A stretch of 64,000 nt of DNA from Protonemura montana (lineage: Eukaryota > Arthropoda > Insecta > Plecoptera > Nemouridae): NCBI GenBank assembly GCA_947568835.1, contig OX387607.1, forward strand, positions 8,131,201 to 8,195,200, in the 5' to 3' direction. Position 1 is the stretch's first letter. The number at the start of each line of letters is the position of its first letter. Below, piece after piece: positions 1-11,402 of this stretch. Position numbers and translations under genes: made by a program. The notes beneath the pieces were generated by a model, which had not been told where the DNA came from, did no database searches, and was given only the letters and a program-made list of their open reading frames with translations.

Positions 1-453
1 GGGGGGGGGGGGGGTCTCTCCTTATTACAGATTTCCATATTCGTGAGACTTTACTATGGTCGATGTCTGCAGGACTAGAGCTGGTCTAGTGGCCAAAGGC
101 GAAAGTTCTAGTAGCCGAAGAGTGGTTAACTCTAATCATGGACTCAATTATACGTCTGAAAGATCTAGCAAGAATCGTGGTCTTCTGGCAAGATGGCCGT
201 AAACTACGACAACGAATTACGACAACGTAAGTACACACGAATTATTGCCACAGATCTCCGTTGAAATATTGTTAAAAGCTACTTGTCTGTTCACGCCAGC
301 ATTAAAACGAAAGGATAGGAATTAGGTCTTGTGCAAGGAAAATAACCCGACATACAAAAGCGGCCAAAGACCAAGGACCACGCATTTCAACATTCGCTTC
401 ACATTCTATTCCAATCAAGTGTCGTTAAACACAGAAACGTTTAAAAAAAAACT

Positions 454-1190
454 TTAAATAGGAATAATTGTGAACCCTCCTTCCCGCGAGCTGATAAGCG
501 TTGTGATAGCTGAAGCGAAGTGCTCGTTGAATTTATTTGCTACCAATTTGGGAGAGGTGAACTCTACATTATTATCTTCCAGCGTGATAATTTCTTTCGG
601 AGCTCTACCGTTTAATATGCGACATTTCCCGATTAGGTTCCACGCAGCTCTGGGTTTGTTTGTGGCTTCGTCAATATTTCGTGCGAACTCGTCCCGCTTT
701 GATTTCTTTATGGCGAACGAATAGCCGCATTTTAACGCTTTGTAATCCCTATTTAACACCTCTTTAAAGCCCGATTGTACCACTTGGGCATAAGCTATCT
801 TCATGCGCTTTGAGAGGTCGTTAAGTTCGGGGGTGAACCACTCTGGTTGTCTGCGGTTACCTGTCGTCGCACGACGCGTCATTAGAGGAAACGCATGGTC
901 AAACGCCTCCTTAAAAATGGCTGAAAATGCATCATATTTACCATCCATGGTGGATTTGTTGAATGCATTGTCCCAACTGCATTCGTTTAATACTCGCAAG
1001 AACTTGTCTGTGGTATTCTTCGAAAAACTCCTTTTTGAAATTAACTCGCGCTTCTTTGGTTTGTTTCTTGGTTCCTTGAAACTAAATGTTAAGATTGCGG
1101 TGATCATATAGGTCCAGGTCCATCACCGTGCAGTTTGATATTTCATCGTCGATGTTGGTAAATAGATTGTCTACGCAGGTGCTTGATCTC
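454..1190 (-). mobile_element. LINE (Jockey/CR1-like) fragment: end of endonuclease and EN-RT linker
   Basis: Two minus-strand frames combine. From about 1190 to 1113 the frame reads STCVDNLFTN, then VMDLDLYDH, the C-terminal end of an APE-type endonuclease; the normal catalytic S-D-H is Y-D-H here. A single frameshift near 1107-1113 leads into an open frame of 217 codons ending at 454. This carries the linker typical of insect non-LTR elements: PEWFTPELNDLSKRMKIAYA, AIKKSKRDEFARNIDEA and KPRAAWNLIGKCRI, ending near FNEHFASAITTL where the reverse transcriptase would begin. No RT motifs follow, so it is 5'- and 3'-truncated and dead. It could be an old Jockey, CR1 or related clade; the fragment is too short to decide. 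Confidence 0.85.
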
Positions 1191-1410
1191 CATCAATTTA
1201 TACCTCAACGATTGATATACACGTAACGAAATTCAAAAGCGATTTAATGATGGAGATCATTTGAGCGTGAAAAGTCTCAAAAGCGAGTAAGCCTACGAGA
1301 AACATCGAAATTAAATTTCATACGACAGTGGCACCATCTAGCGGGGTGTTCCGGTACTCTGCATTTTTGTCGGTAAAGAAGCTGTTTGGCGGCCATATTT
1401 TACGCAGAAA
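1184..1410 (+). repeat. MITE-like dispersed element, copy A
   Basis: It shares ordered blocks with 13340-13500 in the opposite orientation: a 19-20 bp match around CTCAACGATTGATATAC, then GAGCGT.AA...GTCTCAAA, then TTTGGCGGC.A.ATTTACG. Its left part carries a perfect 12-bp inverted repeat, TGATCTCCATCA at 1184-1195 and TGATGGAGATCA at 1248-1259. It abuts the point where LINE homology stops, so one element probably inserted next to or into the other. A CTCF-like site lies inside (1330-1346). No coding capacity. Confidence 0.45.
1330..1346 (-). promoter_or_regulatory. CTCF-like site
   Basis: The minus strand reads CCCCGCTAGATGGTGCC, close to the CCGC.AG.TGGCGC core bound by insect and vertebrate CTCF. 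It lies inside MITE-like copy A. A weaker match, CCGCTAGATGGAATC, is at 36839-36853. Confidence 0.3.
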
Positions 1411-2824
1411 GTTTAACATTAACGTTCTGCCTCTACCTATAACCTGCACACTCAACGGTATAACATGAATGTTTAAAAACCTGTAGATAATTGCAGCGCC
1501 TCACGCTCGTAAAGTCAACTTTCTTGATAGATTCTTGAACGCGATATGTCGAAACAGCAATAAAGACTTCCCTGCCTCCCAGGATTGTGACTGGAACCAT
1601 CGTACGAGAAACAGAACTCCTCTGGGGTGCTGATTCGGAGCCAGAGGCCACTCAACAAGTGCGTAACTCCCAGGAAGAGTTCAGCACGCCACGGGCATCG
1701 TGGCTCTTATCCCCGTGCATTGATCAATAGAAAAGACAGGGGTTGGGGGACATCGCATAAGTCGGGTTATCTGCATAGAAGGACATCGGTAGTCGAAGAG
1801 CGGTTGCATGCGAGTGAAATCCAGATTTTTTGATAGATCATTTTGACAATGGTAGGTACTGCCAGTTGTACTTAGGGCCACCAAAAGCCAATTGCTGTTT
1901 GAAATAGTTATTTACGAATATCTGTGCAAACTAAATATCATTTTTTATTTTGCTGTGAAGATAAAGGCCCGAAACCATTTGATTGGTGACACAGTATTCT
2001 TCGTCAATACAGAAACCGCAAATTAATATTTTTAAACACATTTCTGATGAAGAATATAACCATTAAGTTAAATTAATATTGAAGATTTATGAAACGAACT
2101 CTTATGGCGTTTTCGCCATAACAATTCTGATCGAATTGAGATGTACATGACCGAAAACAAAAGATCCACAAGTCTTTGCATTATAGTTTGATTCGCAGTT
2201 ATTTTTTTCTTGTGATTAGTGGGAGTTTCCTATTGATTCAACAGGGTATCGATCCTTACAGCATTTAAAAAGAGTAAGCAGTTGATCGATGTGCGCTGTA
2301 CTCGTTTAAAACAGTGGAAATGTCTTCTCAAAAACTCATCCTACACCGCGACGCGACTCAGGCATGGCGATAAGAATACGGATCGGGATAGGATACTACT
2401 AGATAAGAATACGGGAATCTTATTCTTCGGATACGCTAGCAAAATGTAAGTAACACAAGCCATTGGTATGTCAGCCCATTTTGAGCCCAAATTGCATTCG
2501 ACGCAGCAAGTCTGCAACTCCTAGCAGCCATGGCTCTCTTAGAATGTCAATCGAAGTGTCCTTTAGGAGCTTGGAGACGTAACATTACTCGTGTTATCCG
2601 ATCGGGCACGAGCACTGCCGGAAATCGACGACGGGGGACGCGACCTTGCTATCACCGCTCGTAAATATAGCTTGGACGATCACGGCATGGCGACGACGCT
2701 AGAGGGCGTCAAGACGATGCCGAGGAATGAAAGGAACGCTTTGACAATATTCGTCCATTTTCTGAACCTAAATCGTTGCGTTGTTGCATTGGGTTTATTG
2801 GCTACTTTAGAGTCCTAGCTCTTG
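1411..2824. other. No recognised feature
   Basis: Mixed-composition sequence. A frame open for about 85 codons at 2563-2815 (contains DRARALPEIDDGGRDLAI) has no start or splice support and matches no family I know. Confidence 0.4.
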
Positions 2825-3110
2825 GGTTAACCTAAGCCTAAAGTAAACCTTATGCCAAGCTTTCTCCTGTCGAAGAGCACCAAAGTCTAAAGCACCAGCC
2901 TAGAGTACCATCGGAGAACGATGCACTCAAACAACAGGGTTTCTCCACAAATTCATGCTGTCGAGAAGTTGCTGTACTCCTTTTTATTGGTCAAATCACT
3001 TTTCCAAACTGGACTGGTCTTGAGTATAATGGTCACCCATCCAAAAACTGCAGTGTTGCTTAACTTAGGCGATCTCACGAGAACCGGTGTTTTCCAACAA
3101 GCCGTTCTGT
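2825..3110 (-). mobile_element. 5S rRNA-derived SINE, copy 1
   Basis: Read on the minus strand, the head retains 5S-like internal promoter blocks: AACACCGGTTCTCGTGAGATC, TAAGCAACACTGC and ATGGGTGACCATT. The body follows, with the family signature CATGAATTTGTGGAGAAACC and a CTTCGACAGGAG segment, to a TTAGGTTAACCC-like end at 2825. The 5S sequence from A box through C box is recognisable but diverged. Confidence 0.75.
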
Positions 3111-4335
3111 ATCTCTTTCTTAGGTTATACGCGGTAGGTAGCAAGTCGATGCCGCGTAGACCGCTGTAAACGATTTACCAATTCGGATTGTATTTCGAAA
3201 AGCAAGAAAAAAAAACATGTCCATTCCGAATGCTTAACAGAGACAAGAGGGGCAGTAAAACTTATATCCCTTCGCAACATCACACATTTAAACATGTGCA
3301 CGAAGATTTCGTTTTCCTTCTTTTACAACCGAACTGACTGACTCTTTTGTTAATTTCATGAGCCACATTAAAAATTAACTGCCACACGCTTTACCATGGG
3401 CATCGTCACGTGCTTGCCACCAGCCTCGCAGGTATTCCCAAAGATCAACAGTTGACAATCGTGCATTGCCGCCAACTTTACGACCTCATAGATGCTCGCT
3501 GTTTTGCGGCATGCAGTTTTACGACTCCGACGATGTCTGGGGATGGGCGGGGGGGGGGGGGGGGGGGGGGTAATGTCTGGTAGGTAGGGCACCTTCAGCC
3601 GCATATAGCCGGAGAGTGGCCGACTCGAAACGTGGACGCCATGTTTACCTCAAGACTGACGGCCAAGACTGAATAGATGTTAGCAAATACTTTAATTATA
3701 TTTACTTTCAATGCCTAGTAGATAGAATAGTAGTAAAAGAATAAATGCATACCCATAATTCTTTTTGATATACTAAAACGTTTCCTTGCTTTTTGGCAAA
3801 ACGATGTTCCTAAACAAGACACTTTTCTACTCTCTCCATCTACCAAGGCTCTCCTTCAACTCCACGTCCTACTCTTGGGCGGTAGTAGGACGAGCCGGGG
3901 TTCGAACGGGGTCCCTGGGAGACCCTCGCCGGCTCGTGGCGACATTTCAGACGTGGCCACCCCCGATAAACAACCGCGACGACGTATCACGAAGCTGTCT
4001 GCATCTTTAATCCCGAACACAGCGAGGATAGGAAACCACGTGACTCGGCGTCGGGAGACACCGCCATTGACCAATTATTGCACATAGATTATGGATGTCT
4101 CCGGGAAGCTGAGATAGTCATGCGTGACCGATCTTCTAGGGACATACGCGGTTTATTTCCCGAATATTTTACCTATTAATGTACTTTCTATGGATTTCTG
4201 GATGGCTTTGTTTAGTAGATGGGAAATACTATTGGAGGTCATCAAGAAATTCATAAGCTATAACAGTGGTCCTTGTCGAATTAGCATCAAAAGCTGCTGC
4301 ATTTGTAGGATAATATTCAGCGATATGTTGATTGA
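3111..4335. other. G22 tract and a GC-rich block, otherwise nothing recognised
   Basis: 3880-4090 is GC-rich with CCGGGGTTCGAACGGGGTCC, which resembles a B box but lacks other tRNA parts. The rest is unremarkable. Confidence 0.35.
3549..3570 (+). repeat. G22 tract
   Basis: Uninterrupted G22. Other G runs: 1-14 (window edge), 10620-10639 (20), 19782-19794 (13), 22708-22720 (13), 49749-49764 (16). All can form G-quadruplexes. Confidence 0.9.
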
Positions 4336-4710
4336 TTGATTTGTGGTGTTTGGTCCCAGTGAAACTGCTTTAATTATGTCGGTGAACGAGCGAGTGATAA
4401 TAAGGAGGAACCTAACCTAGCCTCGAAGGGAATAGGGGATATCCGGTTCTATCACTTAGCCTAATTTTCTCGATTAGCACCAAGGAGACCTTCCTTCCGA
4501 AGTACGGTAGAATTCGATAGCAGGATTCCTTCACAAATTCATGCTGTTGAGAGGTTGATACGCAAGACAAATGCAATTGTTTTACTTACTCCAATCCCTC
4601 TAACCACTATCCAGAGCAGAAAGGGCGTTTGATGGCCACCCACATAATATCTGGCACTGTGCAGTGTTGCTTAACTTCGGTGATCTCGCGAGAACCGTTG
4701 TTTCCAACAC
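4336..4710 (-). mobile_element. 5S rRNA-derived SINE, copy 2
   Basis: The minus-strand head ends at 4710 (GTGTTGGAAACAACGGTTCTC), followed by CACCGAAGTTAAGCAACACTG. The body contains CATGAATTTGTGAAGGAATCC and a GGTGCTAATCGAG segment. The 3' part ends with GGTTAGGTTCC and a decayed AAACACCACAAATC tail near 4338. It has all the parts of the other copies in order. Confidence 0.8.
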
Positions 4711-6582
4711 ATGGAAAGATACTAGAGTGCCATTCAATAAAAAAATCACCATGTGTGTGATCGTTGGATCACTAAGTTTACAAACACAAGTAAAGTGCAA
4801 CTTTATCTGATCCCGGTACGCGTGAAATGCAGCTCGCAGTAAACGGTATTTGATGTGACGACCCCGTGGCTGACAACGGAGGGTGGGGCTTTGTACACCT
4901 TGTACGGCGATAAATCAATTTGATCGCGAAATGAAGTGCATAAGCAAAGAGTCGTTAGTCGCGAGGAGGCTCAGCCCCCCCCCCCCCCCTGGGCCAGCAC
5001 CCGATGGATTAGTATTAGAAATTGTGTGCAGCGGCAGGGAAAGTAATCGGAAAGTTAACTAGGACGATAAAATACAGGTGGCGCTCGGATTTGTAACACG
5101 GGGGTGGTGCGTCGCTGAGGCGAGAGCGTCGAGTCTTGATACGAAACATGATCGGCGTCTTTAAGGGCTGCTGATGCTTTTTAAAGACATCTTGAAATTG
5201 ATGTGTAAACACTGATTTTTAACTTTCATCTCGCAATGTGTTTTTAATTAGTGACAATTTGTGGCTGGGTCACTGATATTATTTCAGTGCTAGTAATGGC
5301 CAAGGATTTCTTGAATGTTTGAACATGTTGTGGGATAATATCGAGAGATCTGGTTTCCCATCGAAGTCTTATTTGAATTCTGCACCTGATCTGAACATAA
5401 CAGTAACTGGCTGACGCACATTTATATACTTCGCCGTCCTGAGACGTCGGTACGTATATTTCCAAATCGGACAAAACATGATCATATATTGGTCATGAAG
5501 GTTATATACCAAATAGGTGTGTGGCGGCATGAAAGCTGAGCAATATTTGGGATTGCGCATGTTTCGATATCATTTGAGATACTGAGGATTTCTTCGGATA
5601 ATCTTTAATCTTTTCAAAGTCGGTATGTAGAGCTGTCACTGCCTCTTCCACCAGAACGATACCTAGACTAAAAAAAAACACCCACGTATTTTGAATACTT
5701 TGAATACGTTATGCAGGGATGTCATCATAGGTAAACATTTTCTCAAAGTGGAATTAAAAAAAAAGCATAAATTAAGATAAGCGCATAAATATGCAACTGT
5801 GTAATATTTATCAAATTTGTATTATCGTAAAACGTGTTTATCATTTTAATGCAAAATTGTAATAATATTTATGCAGGAAATAGTCGAGCAATATCAAAGC
5901 TCTATCTCATCGACTAAGAAAGTTTTCTTAATTTTAATTATCGACGGTGTTGGTGACCAATTAACTTTGATACATAGAGGAATTATTTATTGTATTCCCT
6001 CAAATGTGAAAAATAATTGGTATTTGAGAAAGCGCGGGGAAGCCAGCATAGGATGATGGCCCTTGCTAAATGGCTGGAGCTAGCGTGCCACCTGCCGTGC
6101 GGTGAAGGGAGAACGCTCATAAGGATAGTCACGGTAATCAAAAAAGTCTGCAGGGAAGTCCGCGTTTTCAATTGAATGTTTTTGTGGTGTGAACTTTGCC
6201 AGTTTACTTAAATGAAGTGATGTGTAGTTAACTTTTTGCTACATTTTGTCAATTTTCGACTAGATTTAATGACATAATTACACTTTTAAATTGTGTTCTA
6301 GGTAAAACTGAGTAAGCCAAACTCATTTATAGAAGGTAGAACCGTGTTAATTTTAAATTAGGTGAATTGTGTAGCTCTGAAGTTTTTATATATTTTTTTG
6401 TAAAAATTTGGATTCCCCAATTGTTTTGGGGGTGTTGCGATGATATTTTCTGTCCACTTTTTTACCACGCGTACGTTACACTATTGGGCAGATTTTTTCA
6501 AATTTTCAGCTTGTTAAACCGCCGAGTAAGCAAATCCGCCATTTTGAAGTTGATAATGCTCGACCATAATGAAGGTAAACTA
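4711..6582. other. No recognised feature apart from a C15 tract
   Basis: AT-rich intronic-type DNA. 6525-6545 contains AAATCCGCCATTTTGAAG, a good YY1/Pho-type word without other promoter features. Confidence 0.35.
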
Positions 6583-6682
6583 AAACCAAATGCATATATT
6601 AACTCGTGTTTCAAAGGGTGCAACGAGTGACAACACATTAATAATTTTTACCTCTCCTTCAACATTCTGCAAAGCATCTTTG

Positions 6683-6981
6683 TCAGTGTACCAAACAAAA
6701 ACATTGCACCACCTTGAAGCGAACTTTATCCCACGCGTCCCACACCCACTCCGGCATGTAAGCCTGCGCCAGGCGATTAGCATCTGCACCGCGCGGCACA
6801 CCGAACAGCGTGACGGCCGCCTGCCCAACATGTTCGGGATAAGACAGACGTGAGCGGGCACCTCGTCAATACTTGATGCTTCATCAGAGCGAAAAAGACG
6901 GGGTGGCGTGGATTTTTGCCACCCGTCTCCCCCTGGCCTGTCGGCTCCGGAGATTGTGGGCTCCAGGGATAAATAATGCAC
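6683..6981 (-). CDS. Unrecognised GC-rich coding-like segment
   Basis: On the minus strand, 6850-6683 is open for 55 codons: RLSYPEHVGQAAVTLFGVPR, then NRLAQAYMPEWVWDAWDKVR. A possible donor (TTCAAG|GTGGTG) lies at 6713/6712. Upstream, in another frame, 6981-6860 also reads like protein (SGADRPGGDGWQKSTPP, RSDEASSIDEVP), so a frameshift or a small intron may separate the two. Base composition is far more GC-rich than the surroundings, and a hairpin (GGGTGGC/GCCACCC, 6901-6924) lies inside. I do not recognise the family. It does not look like Nup88. It could be an exon of another gene, a transposon remnant, or DNA of foreign origin. Confidence 0.3.
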
Positions 6982-7640
6982 GGGATATGGATATTGCTGG
7001 GCGGCTGGTGTAGCTTGGAGCCGAGGCGGCTAATTGCTAGTACACGGTGAGTGAGGTGTATAGTCGGCGTAGTCCGTGGACAAGGAGTGAGGTCACTTCA
7101 CGTTTTGTCTGGTGTAAGGAAGATCAGACAAGGTGAGATGGCAAAGGTGTAGCGACTAAACTGAGTTGACTCTGCGGTGAGGAGCAGACAGGGGAAAATA
7201 AGGTCCGAAGTGAAGATTATTATCGCTGGGCTGTACGCTTTAGTTTCATGCCTTCTGGGCGAAAAATAGTGAATCCAAACAATGATTCCGTGCAGAAATA
7301 TATCTGAAAGAGTTTATAAGCACTTTAGGTGTGTAGAATGTAGCAAAATCAAACGTAATTAAGGGGAAAATATAAACGGGCGCGCAGAACGCACTTTTAA
7401 GCGAAGCACTCCTCTTTCGCCAAAGTTACTTCCATTATAATCCTTTTCGGATAACAAACCCATCAATGCATTTGCAAAAAGCCAGAAATAAAACAAACCC
7501 CAATTAATAACGCTTTGTTAATCAGGAAGACGGCCGCCAACGGACCGCTGAAACCCGCCGCGGGGCGCGCTGCCATCGCCGTCCATTCACGCTGGTTGCA
7601 CGTTATCTTCGAGCAACGCGCTAGCCCTACACATCAACGC

Positions 7641-7672
7641 GATCAATCAGTGCGTCGTTAAACACCACAAAG
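7641..7672 (+). repeat. Shared LINE/SINE 3' tail (GTGCGTCGTTAAACACCACAAA type)
   Basis: CAGTGCGTCGTTAAACACC followed by ACAAAG is the same tail that ends the 5S-SINEs. Here it is preceded by an unrelated GC-rich block (about 7530-7640), so it may end a different SINE or a LINE that supplies the retrotransposition machinery. No upstream 5S or tRNA head was recognised. Confidence 0.5.
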
Positions 7673-9099
7673 ACTCTTATCGCCCAAAGCTGCTGTCAAG
7701 TGCCATGCTATCCACGCCACGCCGTACCCATCCTCCCAAAAACCGGGCCGTACGATACATCCGCGAACGCAATCCTCTCCTCCGACCGACGCCGCCGTAC
7801 TCAAAGGGTTTCCCTTCCGATCTGCAAACCCGTATGTGATTTCCACCATCGGAAGCCGGTAGCGATTTGGAAAAGCCTTTCACTCAACGGCCACCGCGTA
7901 CGGGATGGGCGTGGGTAGGGGGTGGGGGCGATGTGAGGGATCCGCTCTCTTTCACCGCGTTGGCACATGGCTTTATCTCGGGCCACCCTCTCAGCCGAAA
8001 CGCACGCATCTGCCCGCCGGTCAGATTACGATACCTAGGCTAGCTCTTCATCTCCGAGTTCACTGAATCCATTCAGGGGGGAAGGGGGGTAGATCTGATG
8101 CTTTGGGTGGAAATTTGCCTTAATTAGAGTCCGGCATCGGAGAACCGGCCAAAGATGTCGCACGGAGTTAGCATAACTAATGTGTACACCCGATATTTTG
8201 GGGATGAGGGCGCGGCATGGTTCCGATTCGTAAAGGGTAAACGCACGATGGCTAATGGAAGGATTGAGATGCGTCGACGAGGAGATAGGGAAAGGGGAGG
8301 GGGCTTTTGGCGAAAGGATTTCCAAACTGCTGTGACGTTTCATTATGTGTGTGGACACGGGATGAGCTGATTCGGGATACTTTATTGGATTAATTACAGG
8401 CAGTAACGGTAGATCGTAGTCGAAGAGGATGGTACGCGGGAACGGGTGCCAGAGCGTGTCGGATTATTGATACATCGATTTTTTTTATCGTTGTTAGCAA
8501 GACGGTAAAGAGTCGAATGATCTAGATTGGTAATACGATCAATTGGAGATCGCATTAAATAAATTATCTCAGTTTTATTCCAAAAGTTTGTAATTCAAAC
8601 TAACCACCACAATGGTGCCAGCGTGTGGGATTAAAACCTCATCCATTTGGAAATCGTTATCAAGTCCCTTACCAGGAATGAAAGCACATAAAGCACGATT
8701 AATCTTTCCGAACTGCTCTTCTAATGACGTAAGAAGTGCATCAAGCACACGGGTAGCATCAAGGTCCCGCGGGGCGGACGACGGGGGTATCTACTGCTTG
8801 GAGCAGCCACATCAACAGTCATGCAACTCGGCACTCGACTCGCTGCTGACCTCTCAGCACAGAACCAGCAGCCCCCGGGGCAAGTATCATTCCAATTACA
8901 AGCCCTCCCCCGTGCCACCCAGCCGTCATGCCAGCTAACGTATTAATTGTATTACAGGAAACCGATACAGCGATATTATTTCGTAACACTCTAAGATCAA
9001 AGGATGTGAATCGGACAGTCCGAGTCCGTTGGAGAGAGATGAAAGAGACGGCAGAGAGCGGATATTAGACAGAGACGCGAATACATCGATTGACTCTCG

Positions 9100-9101
9100 T
9101 A

Positions 9102-9135
<34 letters not shown>
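9100..9135. repeat. (AT)n microsatellite
   Basis: Near-pure TA dinucleotides over about 35 bp. A shorter one is at 9210-9228, and others are at 32715 and 39848. Confidence 0.9.
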
Positions 9136-9141
<6 letters not shown>

Positions 9142-11120
9142 TACAATGCAGCAGCAGCGGTATAATTCTCGATACCCTCAGGGTGCGTTACTACGGTAGT
9201 TCGTATGCATATAAATATATATATATATCCATGGTATGATTCTGCTGGCTACTGATAACTTATAACCGAACACTGAATCCCTGTGTTCAGGTCAAACAAA
9301 CGTACGAATTGATGGTTTTATATTCAATAACGCTAACCGCGAACTGGAAGTTAGAACGACTGGGTTGCAGAGAGCTCGGGAGTGTGCAGACGTGTGTGGA
9401 GAGGGCGAGGGTCGGCCACTGCTTCTCAATGCAGCACAATGGCACAAGGAGTATAACGCATTGACGGAATATGCGGGCCGATATATACAAGGGCGATTTC
9501 AGAAACTTTAACATCCACTGTTATAGACGTGCACACACAGTGTTATATTCTAATTAGGGGCAGGGTTATCGAAGTGTGGTGTTGTGTTCAATTAAGAACG
9601 TTCGGGCACCATCACTAATCCAGCGGCAACGAACAACTTTATTGAACAACAAACCAAGCGGCATATTATATTTATGGGGATTGAACTAAATTCCTAATAC
9701 CCAATCTCCTGTTAACGCTAAGTAATGGCAATTGCCGAAGCTAAGTTTCGATCACTATTTGCTTCGTTCATTTATTTACTACCGAGTTAATTATCTCCTA
9801 TGGTTTTCACACCCAAAACAAGTCAGCATCCCTGGAGATCTCGCGCAGTCATGGGCCACACGGCGGGGGAAAAACCAAGTTTATAATCCGACCACCAATC
9901 AGAGCTGTTGCGATATCGACAGGTCGCGCCCAAGTTCTGGCTAAATGCCGACAGGACGGGTCCAATCAGGCGTCGATTAATTATTAACACATTCATTTGC
10001 TCCGACTGCTTCGGGCGGGTGCTCGACAGAGTCGAGAGTCAAGAGGCAAACCTTGAGAACGAAACGTCGACCTCCTAGCGTTACCCACGACATCCTGATC
10101 GCAATTATAATAACGAATTTAACGAACAACGCCGACGACTAGTGTCGCGACAAGTGCGCTTCAGTTCGGGGGTGGGTGGGGGGCAAAACTAAATCCGCGA
10201 TCTGGTTTTCTTGCACGGCGTTTAGAATGTGCACGGCGTCAGCAAGATGGCGTCGAGGAGAGCACATGACTGAACGCGCGCGATAAAACACTGGTAATCC
10301 GTAATTAAACGGTCTGCATTTTAACGAGGAAATAATTCGACCGTTAGGAAAACTTCTAGCCGGTTGATTAGAGGCCGGGTGGAGTCACGTTTGCACCAGC
10401 AAATGTTGCCAGTGTCGACGAATTTCATAGTAACCCCAGGATTAGGCGCGCGGAGAATTATAATAAAACGGTACGTTTGTTTTTTTTTGTTCTTCTTCTT
10501 CTTCTTATTCACCGCCACTTCTCGCTTCACCAATGGCACAAGTTTCTTTCGGCAAAAACACATGAAAATTTTCGCTTTAACAACTTTTCGGTGGCGTTAC
10601 GGGATACAGTGGAGTGGGCGGGGGGGGGGGGGGGGGGGGAGCTCGGCGGGCAATGAAGCCGAGGAGGGATTTACAACTCGAACGCCGCCGTGCAATTCTT
10701 AGTTAGTGTGTAACCAAAAGTCGAGTGTTTCACAAGTATTAGGGTAATTGCATTGCGGGACTTTGCCTGTTTATTAAAAGATTAAAATACTTGATACTGA
10801 AACGGGAGTTAAGTATGCAAAGCTATTGCTTTAGTTGGGAAGTCACTTCCTGATAAAGTAGTTGCGCGCGGCATGGCGGTCGTCGGCGCCGAGAGATTTC
10901 TGGTCCGGGAATCGAGTGTATACTCTTGGAAAGAAAACGAATTGAGGCGAAATAGGGGAAGGAGGCACTCGCGTTTTGTCTGCGCATTACGCTATGTCCA
11001 CCCACTGTGAGGTTATCGTAAAAAATGTTTTTTTAAGAAAAAAAAAAAATGGATTACGAGCCCAAGTTTCGATAAGTTGTCCCAGCCCAGAATGATCGAT
11101 TAATGTAATTGATATATTGA

Positions 11121-11402
11121 TTAGTGTTTTTTAACGACGCGTTGGAATCTCGGCTAGAAGAGAGGAGAAAATCGGTGCTAGCAAGTAGTCAACTTTTGTC
11201 GAAGAGCACCAAAGGGGACCACCAGCTTAACGTCCCTTACGAAGGGCGGTACAACAGGATTCCTTCACAAATCCATGCTGTCGAGAGGTTGATAAGCAAG
11301 GCGAATGAAGTTGCGGTACTCATTTTCCTCTCTCAAACCTCTCTCCCGAACAGAACTGGTCATGTGTATGATGGTCAACCATCCAATACCTGACCCAGCT
11401 CA
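11121..11402 (-). mobile_element. 5S rRNA-derived SINE, copy 3 (head truncated)
   Basis: The tail at 11121-11145 reads, on the minus strand, CCAACGCGTCGTTAAAAAAC. The body signature is CATGGATTTGTGAAGGAATCC and TTGGTGCTCTTCGACAAAAG. Sequence match stops in the C-box area (GGTATTGGATGG...), so most of the 5S head is missing. This is the usual 5' truncation of a reverse-transcribed element. Confidence 0.75.

Larger units (their letters stand above)
6982..11120. other. Intron-like sequence with GC-rich patches
   Basis: GC-rich patches lie at 7530-7640, 7690-7990, 8730-8935 and 10850-10990, each open in more than one frame, which argues against coding. A minus-strand frame at 8467-8035 is open for about 144 codons without a start or splice context. 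Also here are the (AT)n run and the G20 tract. Confidence 0.35.

Noticed and set aside
193..226. ATGGCC start in ideal context followed after 11 codons by a GTAAGT donor (plus strand)
   Set aside because: Thirty-four bases are too few to judge, two overlapping frames start with good ATGs, and it may equally be a YY1-type AAGATGGCC word. No partner exon was found.
3893..3915. tRNA gene suggested by GGGGTTCGAACGGGG
   Set aside because: No A box or cloverleaf can be formed around it.
7223..7240. Minus-strand S-D-N codons, tested as the LTSDN motif of Nup88 exon 3
   Set aside because: An upstream stop in frame and no surrounding Nup88 residues.
8035..8467. About 144 open codons, minus strand, beginning DTLWHPFPRTILFDYD
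   Set aside because: Considered as Nup88 exon 3 because of W-H-P, but the residues around it do not fit the family and there is no acceptor at the right phase.
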